64,000 nt of DNA from positions 1-64,000 of the forward strand of contig CAVCUL010000010.1 in assembly GCA_963605415.1 (NCBI GenBank), written 5' to 3'. Shown piece after piece: positions 41,645-48,963 of this stretch. The DNA is from CAG-217 sp963605415. Lineage in GTDB: Bacteria; Bacillota; Clostridia; Oscillospirales; Acutalibacteraceae. The position numbers and the translations under genes were made by a program. The notes under the pieces were generated by a model that worked only from the letters and a program-made list of their open reading frames with translations, was not told where the DNA came from and ran no database searches. Within the stretch, counting starts at the first letter, position 1. Every line of letters starts with the position of its first letter.

Positions 41645-43534
41645 ATGAAAAACAAGCGAACTATGAAGAATGTAGCCGTATCTGTTTTGTTGGTACTGCT
41701 GTTGGCCGGGTGCGCAGCCACCCTGTTTTGTGCCCACAAGACGGCGTCCGCTACCCCCAGTGAAGGCACCTCTATGCAGGCGCCCGGCGACAGTCAACAA
41801 AGCGATGCAACCGGCGGCAACACCCAAAGCGGCAGTGATACCCAAAGCAGCACGCCGCCGGAAAAGCCGGATGGCGATCAAAACGGCCAGTCCGGAAACA
41901 GTCAGGATACCACCCAATCTGAAAACAGCAGTGCGCAGTCCGGCAGCGAAAGCAGTACTTCTGACGCAAATACGGCAGAGAACAGCCAAAGCGGCGAACA
42001 GGGTGGGAACCAGAGCAGCAACCAGGGCAACGGCCAAAGCGCGCCGCCACAGGGTAACGGCCAGGGGAGCGCACCCTCTATGCCCGGCAGCGACAGCAGC
42101 CTGAACGCGGTATATTATGTGATTTTGGGCGTACTGTCCTTGGGTATCAGCGCTTGTGTGCTGTATTTGATTCTGTCTCGCGGTAGCAAATATTCTTTGC
42201 GCCAAACCTTTAAGAACAGCGACAAAATCTGGATTTTTGTGCTGGCTACTCTGTTGCTGACAACGGCGCTCACCGGCGGCCAAAGCTATGCGGCCAATCG
42301 ATTGGCAGCCGGCGGCAGCGCGCCGTCCCAGTCTCAAAGTACCCAGACAGAGGCAGAGACGACCGGTGCGCTGGAGGCGGACGGAGACACGCTGTCTGTG
42401 ACGGAGGATGCCCAGTCAGATACAGCGGACCAAAGTGTGCTGCTGGTGACGAACGGCGGTTCGGCTACAGTGGACGGCGCCGCCCTTTCGAAAACCGGCG
42501 GCGACAGCAGCAGTACGGAAAACTCTGAATTCTACGGCGTGAATGCCGGGGTGCTGGTGCAGAAGAATTCCACCGCCACCATCAAAAACGCCACCATTAC
42601 CACTGCTGCCAAGGGCAGCAACGCAGTGTTCGCTACCGGCGAGGGCGCCAGCATCACCATCAGTGACTCTAAAATTACCACCACAGGCTCCGGCTCCGCC
42701 CGGGGCCTGGACGCCACCTACGGCGGCTCTATTACAGGCAAAAATTTAACTGTAGAAACGGCTGGCAGCTCCTGCGCCGCCCTGGCTACAGATCGGGGGG
42801 AGGGCACCGTTACCGTGTCTGACTCCACCTTAAAAACCGCCGGTGCAGGCTCTCCGGTGATCTATTCTACCGGCAATATTTCCGTCACCAACACCACCGG
42901 CACCGCCACCGGCGCCCAAATGACGGTGGTGGAGGGCAAAAACAGCGCCACGATCACGGACTCTACGCTGTCCGCTGCCGGTACCGGCAACCGGGGCACG
43001 GTAGACGCCTGTGGGATTATGTTGTACCAGTCCATGAGCGGTGACGCCGGAGAAGGCACCGCCACATTTACCGCCAAGGATTCCACCCTGTCCATCACCA
43101 AGGACGGCGGGTCGTACAAGACGGCGCCCATGTTTTTTGTGACCAATACCACCGCAGAGATTAACCTGCAAAATACCAAACTGCAGTTTGGCAGCGGTGT
43201 GCTGCTTAGCGTTAAAGGGACGGATGAGTGGGGCAATTCCGGCAGCAACGGCGGCACGGTGACCCTGAATGCCACCAAGCAGACCCTGACCGGCACGATG
43301 GAGGCGGATAACCTGTCTGCCCTGACGGTGAATCTGAAAAACAGCACCTACACCGGCGCCATCAACACCGCCAAAACAGCCAAGTCCGTGGCCCTGACTC
43401 TGGACGCAGACAGCACCTTTACCCTGACGGCAGACACCTATGTGACCAGCTTGACGGACAGTGACAGCACATACAGCAACATTGACCTGAACGGCCATAC
43501 CCTGTATGTAAACGGCAAGGCGCTGCAAAAGTAA
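41645..43534 (+). CDS. Large surface protein: lipobox, two mid-chain membrane helices, beta-helix domain
   Basis: A 629-residue envelope protein. Residues 1-23 resemble a lipoprotein signal (LLVLLLAGC). Residues about 35-150 are low complexity (S, Q, G, N, T). Two hydrophobic helices follow (about 153-178 YVILGVLSLGISACVLYLIL, and about 195-212 IFVLATLLLTTALTGGQ), and then a long Ser/Thr/Gly-rich right-handed beta-helix-like region (about 250-620) with repeated TITDSTLSAAGTG-like rungs. Similar proteins are annotated as carbohydrate-binding surface proteins in Ruminococcaceae. Lipobox plus two internal helices is an unusual topology. It probably depends on the upstream two-component system through matching promoter boxes. 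Confidence 0.7.
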   Translation: MKNKRTMKNVAVSVLLVLLLAGCAATLFCAHKTASATPSEGTSMQAPGDSQQSDATGGNTQSGSDTQSSTPPEKPDGDQNGQSGNSQDTTQSENSSAQSGSESSTSDANTAENSQSGEQGGNQSSNQGNGQSAPPQGNGQGSAPSMPGSDSSLNAVYYVILGVLSLGISACVLYLILSRGSKYSLRQTFKNSDKIWIFVLATLLLTTALTGGQSYAANRLAAGGSAPSQSQSTQTEAETTGALEADGDTLSVTEDAQSDTADQSVLLVTNGGSATVDGAALSKTGGDSSSTENSEFYGVNAGVLVQKNSTATIKNATITTAAKGSNAVFATGEGASITISDSKITTTGSGSARGLDATYGGSITGKNLTVETAGSSCAALATDRGEGTVTVSDSTLKTAGAGSPVIYSTGNISVTNTTGTATGAQMTVVEGKNSATITDSTLSAAGTGNRGTVDACGIMLYQSMSGDAGEGTATFTAKDSTLSITKDGGSYKTAPMFFVTNTTAEINLQNTKLQFGSGVLLSVKGTDEWGNSGSNGGTVTLNATKQTLTGTMEADNLSALTVNLKNSTYTGAINTAKTAKSVALTLDADSTFTLTADTYVTSLTDSDSTYSNIDLNGHTLYVNGKALQK

Positions 43535-43587
43535 GTGCCCGGATTGGAATGAAAGAATAGAAAATAGCCTAATTGCAAATTTACACG

Positions 43588-43898
43588 CAGACCGAGAGAA
43601 AGCGAGATAAATTTCGTTTTTTGCGAGCGGGTGCCGTTAATTTCACTCGCTACGAAACAGTCCACCGGACTGTTTCTCCCAAATGCTAACGCATTTGGAG
43701 CCTCGTGTCTCTTGCGCTACGCGCAATTCACTCCCCCGAGCAAAAGACGAAAAGCGCCAAAAGCGGCTTGAACTGGATGTTCAAGCCGCTTTTTCAAATC
43801 AATAGCGATACTAAATACTCGCGGCAGGAGCAAGCCCCTGCCCTACGAAATATTTATTAAATTCTTTATAACAGGCGCGGTTTAGCCGCTTTATCGAC
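43588..43898 (-). repeat. 311-bp multi-hairpin element, copy B (3' of a membrane-protein gene)
   Basis: Inverted copy of 36848-37160. Reading on the minus strand it begins 43 bases after the stop of the gene ending at 43942 and runs towards the end of the surface-protein gene. Stems: GCGG/CCGC (43877-43889), GGCAGG/CCTGCC (43823-43842), 13-bp stem 43761-43773 with 43779-43791, then the same three hairpins as copy A. Relative to copy A a C-G pair has become A-T, a T-A pair has become C-G, and a G-T wobble has become G-C. Confidence 0.85.
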
Positions 43899-43941
43899 AG
43901 TCTGAGCGCAGTCCGGATGGACTGCGATTTCTTTATGACTT

Positions 43942-44814
43942 TTAATCCCGGCGGGTCAGCCAAGCGCCGGTGAGCATCAGGTGCACCAGCAAAATGACGA
44001 TGAGGAGCGCCAGCGCCAGCACCGTCAGGAACGGCACGGACACGATCACCAGCCCATGCAGATAGGTGCCCAGGTTCTCCGGGCACACCAGCGGGCCGTT
44101 CGCTTTGATCCGGTCCCATTTTTTGGTGATCCCCCGCACGGCGATGATAAAGAACAGCACAAAGCCGATCACAATGGCGATCTTGGCCCGCGCCGCAATG
44201 CTGCTTGCCGTGGCGCTGTCACCGGCGGTCTTGGTTCCCAGGGCTGCGCCGGAGATCATGGACAGGGGCACCACAGAGCCAAGGCAGATCAAGAGCGACA
44301 GATAGCTCAGTACCGCATACACCCGGTGGATCACCGGCAGCGCCCGGTTCCAGCGCTGGACCTTGGCTTCTTCCAAGGTGGGCACCTCGGCCTTTTCCAG
44401 CTTGTTCACCCGGTGCAGGTATGCCAAATTGACGATGTTATAGACCACCGTTACCAGCAGCACGGCGGCAATGCTGATGAGGGACGCCAGCAGCAGTCCG
44501 CCGCCAATGCGGCAAAAGCGGTCAAAGTCGTAGGCCTTGCCCAGCAGGGCAGCCATGGCCTTGTCGATCTTGAAATTCTGAATAACGGAGCCGATCACCC
44601 CATAGGCGAATTGGTAGAGACTGTAGCCGTTCGGCGCAGCCGCGTCCACCCACTGACTGCCGGTGCGCAGGGTGTGCTGCAAGGCCAAAAGACCGTAGGT
44701 GCCTGCCCCGGCCAGGGCGGTGGAGAAGATGAGATTTTGCGTCAGGGCGCTGCCCTTGTTGATATAAACCGGCCGTTCCCGGTTTTGCAGGACGGCTGCT
44801 TGCTCGCTTGCCAT
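43942..44814 (-). CDS. Multi-pass membrane protein of unknown function
   Basis: A 290-residue protein with five or so hydrophobic segments (for example LIFSTALAGAGTYGLLAL, GGGLLLASLISIAAVLLVTVV, LSYLSLLICLGSVVPLSMI, IAIVIGFVLFFIIAV, and a C-terminal FLTVLALALLIVILLVHLML). ATG at 44814 has GGAG nine bases upstream. No family recognised. The multi-hairpin copy B forms its probable 3'-UTR. Confidence 0.7.
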   Translation of the reverse strand: MASEQAAVLQNRERPVYINKGSALTQNLIFSTALAGAGTYGLLALQHTLRTGSQWVDAAAPNGYSLYQFAYGVIGSVIQNFKIDKAMAALLGKAYDFDRFCRIGGGLLLASLISIAAVLLVTVVYNIVNLAYLHRVNKLEKAEVPTLEEAKVQRWNRALPVIHRVYAVLSYLSLLICLGSVVPLSMISGAALGTKTAGDSATASSIAARAKIAIVIGFVLFFIIAVRGITKKWDRIKANGPLVCPENLGTYLHGLVIVSVPFLTVLALALLIVILLVHLMLTGAWLTRRD

Positions 44815-44976
44815 AGGGGGTTCTCCTTTGCCTTTTTCTTGCGGATATTTTAGCATTTTTGCCTGGTATCGTCAAGCCGGTGGGGCGAAAACTGCCCTTT
44901 CAGCAGCCGGGCAAAGGTCTCAATATAGTAGCCGAACGCGGCGGAGTGACGGCGCGCATATTATAATAGGTATAAA

Positions 44977-45008
44977 AAAGGACTTTGGCCGCTTGGTCAA
45001 AGTCCTTT
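44977..45008 (-). terminator. Terminator of the GPH transporter gene
   Basis: AAAGGACTTTG (44977-44987) pairs with CAAAGTCCTTT (44998-45008); on the minus strand it is followed by a T run. Confidence 0.85.
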
Positions 45009-45038
45009 GCTTTTGCTTATCGCTTTTGTTTTTCGATT

Positions 45039-47003
45039 TTAAGCCTCTGCGGCTACCGGCTCGCTTTCAAAAATGGTCTCCCAGTGGGTGTAGTATTCCA
45101 GCTGCTTGACCAGCTTGCGGGCCTGAATGTAATTGTAGGCTTTCTTATGGAAGCGGTCCAGCTCTTTGGACGCCTCCCGCATGGCCTGCGCCTTGGCTTT
45201 GGCAGCCTCTTTGGTGCTCTCGTTCATGGCTTTGGCGGCGTTGTATTGATCCATGGTAGGCTCGCTGATCCCGTACAGCTCCTCCACCGTGTGGCTCAGC
45301 AGTTCTTTTGCCTTTTCCACTCGGCGCTGCATGGCCTGGTCGTCAAAGCGGTTCTTCTCGTCCTTGATGATCTGCAGGCCCTTGATCTTGCGCTTGATCT
45401 GCCGCTTCTCTTTGCCGGTGGCAGCGGGCAGCTGCGCTTCCAGCTCTTCCAGCTGGGTAAGGGCGCCGGCGTAGATCTGCTTGGCCTCTTCCAGCTGGCC
45501 GGCAGATAGGGCGCCGGTGGCGTAGTCCTCTAGTGCGGCGCGGATTTTCAGCACCCCAATGTGGCCCTCGTGGTCCTCCTCAGTGAGGGTGTACATGGTG
45601 GTAAAGGGGATCAGCGACAGCACATAGCCCACAATGGCCAGCAGAATCATACCCTTGGAGATGGGCTCACGGAAGCTGGCTTTGTACAGATCGTCGTAGT
45701 TGTTGGTCAGCCCGTAGGTGTTCTGCATCAGCACGGTGTTGGTCAGGTAGGTAACGCCCATGCCGATAAAGGTGCCGATAAAGGTCACAAACTGGCCCAT
45801 CAGCCCCTCCAGTCGCTCACCGGTCTTGTATTGTTGGTAATCCAGCACATCGGCGTTCATGGCGCCGTCGGTGATCAGCGTAAAGGTGGAGAAAAAACCA
45901 CGCAGCCAGGTGAAGGCAAACAGTACCCAAATCTGGTCAATAAACACATACATTCCAGCCCAGCAGATCACGCTGCCCAGGATATACATAATAAACAGAT
46001 TGCGCTTGCCGATTTTGCGAATCAGCAGCGGCGCCAGCAGCATAGCCGGGGTGGCCGCCGCGCCCAAAATGGTGGTCAGGGTACCGTTGAGCACGCCCTG
46101 CTGCTGGGTGCTTAGTCCCAGCACATCTTTAATACCGTAGTAGAAGTACCAGGTGGTCACGCTGCCAACGCCGCTTTGCAGCAGAATCAGCCAACCGGTA
46201 ATGGAGCGGGCCCACTGGTATTTGTTTTGGATCCCGGCGCCGATCCCCTTAAAGAACGGCACCTTGGGGGTGTAGTCCTTGGCAACGATAATGCGCTCCT
46301 TGGTGCCGGTATAACTGAACAGACCGATCAGTGCACCGCCGATGCCGAAGATGGGCATAATGATTCGGTAGGCGTTAATATGCTCCAGCCCGCCGGTAAA
46401 GCCCGCCAAAATGGGCACCAAAAATCCGAGAATGGTGGGTGCCAGGGAGTAGATAAAGGTGGAAATGGTGATCACATCGGCCCGCTCGGTGGAGTTGGGG
46501 CTCATTACCTGTACCAGGGTGGTGTAGGCCTGGTCGTAGAATGGGTAGCACAGCTGCAACAGCTCGTAGGTGATAAATAGTGCCCACAGCTTTTGGTTAT
46601 AGCTCATACTCTCAAAGGGCAGGAATGCAAAGCCGGTGAGCAAAATACCGCTGGGTATGCCGGTATAGAGCAGATAGGGCCGGAACTTGCCCTTGCTGGA
46701 GCGGGTGTTGTCAATAAGCATGCCCCTAAGCGGCACTAAGAAGATACCGATGATGGTGGCGATCATGGTCAGCTTGACCAAATCGCCGTTCTTCAGTCCC
46801 AAAGCGGAGCCGGCCAGCAGACTGGTGGCAGACAGCCCAATGTACCAGGCAGTGTAGATCACGAACTTTACGCCGATACCGCCTACGCTGTACGCGGCGA
46901 TCTCCTTGTACGGTACATAGCGCCCCTCCGGCGGCGTGGTCCAGTGGGTCTTTACCGAGGACACCAGGTCTTTGACCTTGGCGCCCAGCTTCTTTTCTTT
47001 CAT
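45039..47003 (-). CDS. GPH/MFS_2-family sugar:cation symporter with coiled-coil tail
   Basis: A 654-residue transporter. About twelve membrane helices occupy residues 35-475 with the GPH hallmarks VPLRGMLIDNTRSSKGKFRP (loop 2-3) and DYQQYKTGERLEGLMGQF. The family imports glycosides or oligosaccharides with H+ or Na+. The remaining 180 residues form a highly charged coiled coil (LEEAKQIYAGALTQLEELEA, KRQIKRKIKGLQIIKDEKNR), longer than the IIA-like domain seen in LacS and unrelated to it by eye. ATG at 47003 has AAGGGGG upstream. Monocistronic. Confidence 0.82.
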   Translation of the reverse strand: MKEKKLGAKVKDLVSSVKTHWTTPPEGRYVPYKEIAAYSVGGIGVKFVIYTAWYIGLSATSLLAGSALGLKNGDLVKLTMIATIIGIFLVPLRGMLIDNTRSSKGKFRPYLLYTGIPSGILLTGFAFLPFESMSYNQKLWALFITYELLQLCYPFYDQAYTTLVQVMSPNSTERADVITISTFIYSLAPTILGFLVPILAGFTGGLEHINAYRIIMPIFGIGGALIGLFSYTGTKERIIVAKDYTPKVPFFKGIGAGIQNKYQWARSITGWLILLQSGVGSVTTWYFYYGIKDVLGLSTQQQGVLNGTLTTILGAAATPAMLLAPLLIRKIGKRNLFIMYILGSVICWAGMYVFIDQIWVLFAFTWLRGFFSTFTLITDGAMNADVLDYQQYKTGERLEGLMGQFVTFIGTFIGMGVTYLTNTVLMQNTYGLTNNYDDLYKASFREPISKGMILLAIVGYVLSLIPFTTMYTLTEEDHEGHIGVLKIRAALEDYATGALSAGQLEEAKQIYAGALTQLEELEAQLPAATGKEKRQIKRKIKGLQIIKDEKNRFDDQAMQRRVEKAKELLSHTVEELYGISEPTMDQYNAAKAMNESTKEAAKAKAQAMREASKELDRFHKKAYNYIQARKLVKQLEYYTHWETIFESEPVAAEA

Positions 47004-47400
47004 AGTGTCCCCCTTCAATGCCGGTAATGCTTTATGCGAATTACACAGATTTACTACATTATAGCACAGTATTTTGGGCAAAGCAACCAATATCTTGCCA
47101 AAGCTTTTGTGCATATTGAATTGTTAAGATCCGGGAAAGTTCCTTGACAACAAAAGAAAACGGTTATAAAACGAAAATGAAAAACAAAGAAAGCGTTTTG
47201 GATAACCGATATACACAAAGAATTTACGAAATGAGAAAATGGCTCCCACATTGTTGTTGAAATGGATAAAGAGAGGAGGTGGGTACCGTTTATTCTCATT
47301 TTATAAAAATAAATTTATAATTATGTGTAAAAGAGTACCTATATGAGTAAGCGAAAAATCATGTCCCTATTACTGCATTGCGGTTTTTGCTTTTTAGGGC
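47004..47400. other. Gene-free region with inverted repeats upstream of the GPH transporter
   Basis: No open frame supported. CGGTTAT (47161-47167) and ATAACCG (47202-47208) form an inverted pair flanking AGAAAGCGTTTTGG (47188-47201), which resembles a catabolite (cre) box with about three mismatches. A second inverted pair, AAATGAGAA (47229-47237) and TTCTCATTT (47293-47301), encloses a GGAGGTGGG segment. These may be control sites for the sugar transporter on the minus strand. Confidence 0.4.
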
Positions 47401-47429
47401 TTGCAATTTTGGACGGGGTGTGGTAAAAT
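47401..47429 (+). promoter_or_regulatory. Promoter of the DUF2798 gene
   Basis: TTGCAA (47401-47406), 17 bp, TAAAAT (47424-47429). Confidence 0.65.
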
Positions 47430-47433
47430 ACGC

Positions 47434-47541
47434 CAAACAACGAAATACGGGTTTGATTGGAAACGCACCTTTCTTTGGAGGATAACGAACAACACCGCTA
47501 CGGCTGGGCAGCCGCACGCCGGTGTTGTTTTTATTTTTACT
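47434..47541 (+). promoter_or_regulatory. Candidate structured leader RNA with terminator, ahead of DUF2798
   Basis: Between the promoter and the gene lies a leader with CAAAC/GTTTG pairing, an unpaired-looking GGAGGATAACGAAC segment, and a strong hairpin: AACAACACCG (47488-47497) with CGGTGTTGTT (47520-47529), an inner CGGCT/AGCCG stem with a GGGC loop, and a run of T. The terminator lies about 20-30 bases before the start codon, so the gene can only be expressed by read-through. This is the arrangement of a riboswitch or attenuator; I cannot name the class. Confidence 0.55.
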
Positions 47542-47560
47542 TTAGGAAGGAGCATTTTTT

Positions 47561-48052
47561 ATGCCGCAAACCAAATTTCAAGATTTTATTTACACACTGA
47601 TTATGGTGCCGGTGATGGTGTATGCCATGGTGTGCTACAACATCGCTATGGACATGGGCGGGCTGAGTAATGTTGTATTCCGTGCAGCTCTGTCGGAGCT
47701 GCCGCTGATGTGCCTGATCGCCTTTGTGCTGGAGTTTTTCTTCATCGGGCGCGTGGCGCAAAAGCTGGCCTTTCGTCTGGTGCGCCCGGAGCGGGACGCG
47801 CCGGTGCTGATCACTACCACCATCTCCGCCGTGATCGTGTGCCTAATGTGCCCGGTTATGAGCTTGGCAGCGTCCTTACTGTTTAATTTCAGCAGTTGGG
47901 GCGAGGCCTTTGCCCGCTGGGTGCAGATCTGGTTTTGCAATTTTCCCATGGCGCTGCTGTACCAGCTGTTTTTTGCCGGACCGCTGGTGCGCTTTATCTT
48001 CCGCCTGCTGTTCAAAAAGCAGTTGGCGCGGCAAAACCAAAAGGCAGAATAA
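47561..48052 (+). CDS. DUF2798-family membrane protein
   Basis: A 163-residue protein with two similar halves, each with two membrane helices (IYTLIMVPVMVYAMVCYNIA and LPLMCLIAFVLEFFFIG; LITTTISAVIVCLMCPVMSL and FCNFPMALLYQLFFAGPLV). The pattern NFPMALxxQLFxAGPxVR is typical of DUF2798, whose function is unknown. AGGAAGGAG precedes the start region. Expression seems to depend on the leader RNA upstream. Confidence 0.78.
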   Translation: MPQTKFQDFIYTLIMVPVMVYAMVCYNIAMDMGGLSNVVFRAALSELPLMCLIAFVLEFFFIGRVAQKLAFRLVRPERDAPVLITTTISAVIVCLMCPVMSLAASLLFNFSSWGEAFARWVQIWFCNFPMALLYQLFFAGPLVRFIFRLLFKKQLARQNQKAE

Positions 48053-48057
48053 GAATG

Positions 48058-48084
48058 AACCGCAGTGCCAAGTGCATTGCGGTT
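48058..48084. terminator. Terminator between DUF2798 and DUF2238 genes
   Basis: AACCGCAGTGC (48058-48068) with GCATTGCGGTT (48074-48084, one wobble), then CTTTTG; between convergent genes. Confidence 0.7.
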
Positions 48085-48099
48085 CTTTTGCGTTATGAT

Positions 48100-48798
48100 T
48101 TATTTTTCTGCCCTGGCGGCGGATTTTTTGTCCCCTTTGGTGCGCAGCACGATCATAAAGATCATGCCCACGATACCGCCTACGGCGTTCATCATCATAT
48201 CCGTCATGGTATCCACCAGGCCGATGTAGCCGTACTCGCCGTGGTACTTGGCCAGGTCAAACATGGCCGTTTCCGGCCCGGGCTTGGCCAGTTGCAGGTT
48301 GGTGCCGTGGAGGGTGTCCATCAGGAACTCGTAAAACTCCCACCCGGCGGCGATGGTCACGGCGAACATCAGGCCAAATATAGCGGCCAGGGTCACGGCG
48401 CAGGGGCCTTTTTTGCGCTGAATGATCCGGGCAAAGTCAAATCCAAAGGCGGCGCACACAAAGCCGGACAGCAGGTGCATAAAATCGTCAAAGTGAGCCA
48501 GCTTGTCAAACAGGCTCAGGTAGGAGCCAAACACAATGCCGATAAAAATAATGACATTCAGCAGGGTTTGGGACAGGGGCGGCACTTCTTCAATAAACGA
48601 GCCGTTGCCAAAGATCTGGAACAGGTCCCACAAATGGGTGAAGATAAAGCAAAATATGCTCTCAAACCCCATGACCAGATCGCCGTGGATAAAGGAATAT
48701 CCGGCACAGATGAGCATAGCCAGGCGCACCAGCAGCCAAAAGGCCAGCTGCACCTTGGGGATCTTGGAGATCGGGTCTTTTTTGATTTGATAGGCCAT
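48100..48798 (-). CDS. DUF2238/YjdF-like membrane protein
   Basis: A 232-residue protein with about six membrane helices. SLFDKLAHFDDFMHLLSGFVCA and AAGWEFYEFLMDTLHG, then YGYIGLVDTMTDMMMNAVGGIVG, are the conserved His/Asp-rich blocks of the DUF2238 family, of unknown function. ATG at 48798 has AAGGACG upstream; the longer frame is rejected. Confidence 0.8.
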   Translation of the reverse strand: MAYQIKKDPISKIPKVQLAFWLLVRLAMLICAGYSFIHGDLVMGFESIFCFIFTHLWDLFQIFGNGSFIEEVPPLSQTLLNVIIFIGIVFGSYLSLFDKLAHFDDFMHLLSGFVCAAFGFDFARIIQRKKGPCAVTLAAIFGLMFAVTIAAGWEFYEFLMDTLHGTNLQLAKPGPETAMFDLAKYHGEYGYIGLVDTMTDMMMNAVGGIVGMIFMIVLRTKGDKKSAARAEK

Positions 48799-48901
48799 AA
48801 TCGTCGTCCTTTTTCTTTTGTATCGCTCTTTATCATACCATAGATGGGCCAAAAGTCAAACCCGGGTTTATAAATTAAGTATAAAATCTTTTTGCCTTTT
48901 G

Positions 48902-48930
48902 TTGAGCCGAGGCAGGGGGTCTGCTATAAT
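48902..48930 (+). promoter_or_regulatory. Promoter of the AMP-forming ligase
   Basis: TTGAGC (48902-48907), 17 bp, TATAAT (48925-48930). Confidence 0.7.
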
Positions 48931-48963
48931 AGACGGAAATTAAGATGAAAAAGGAGCGTTCTC

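Noticed and set aside
37161..43587. Composite transposon flanked by inverted copies of the 312-bp element
   Set aside because: No transposase inside or at the ends, and each copy is better explained by its sense position just 3' of a different gene; kept only as a structured repeat.
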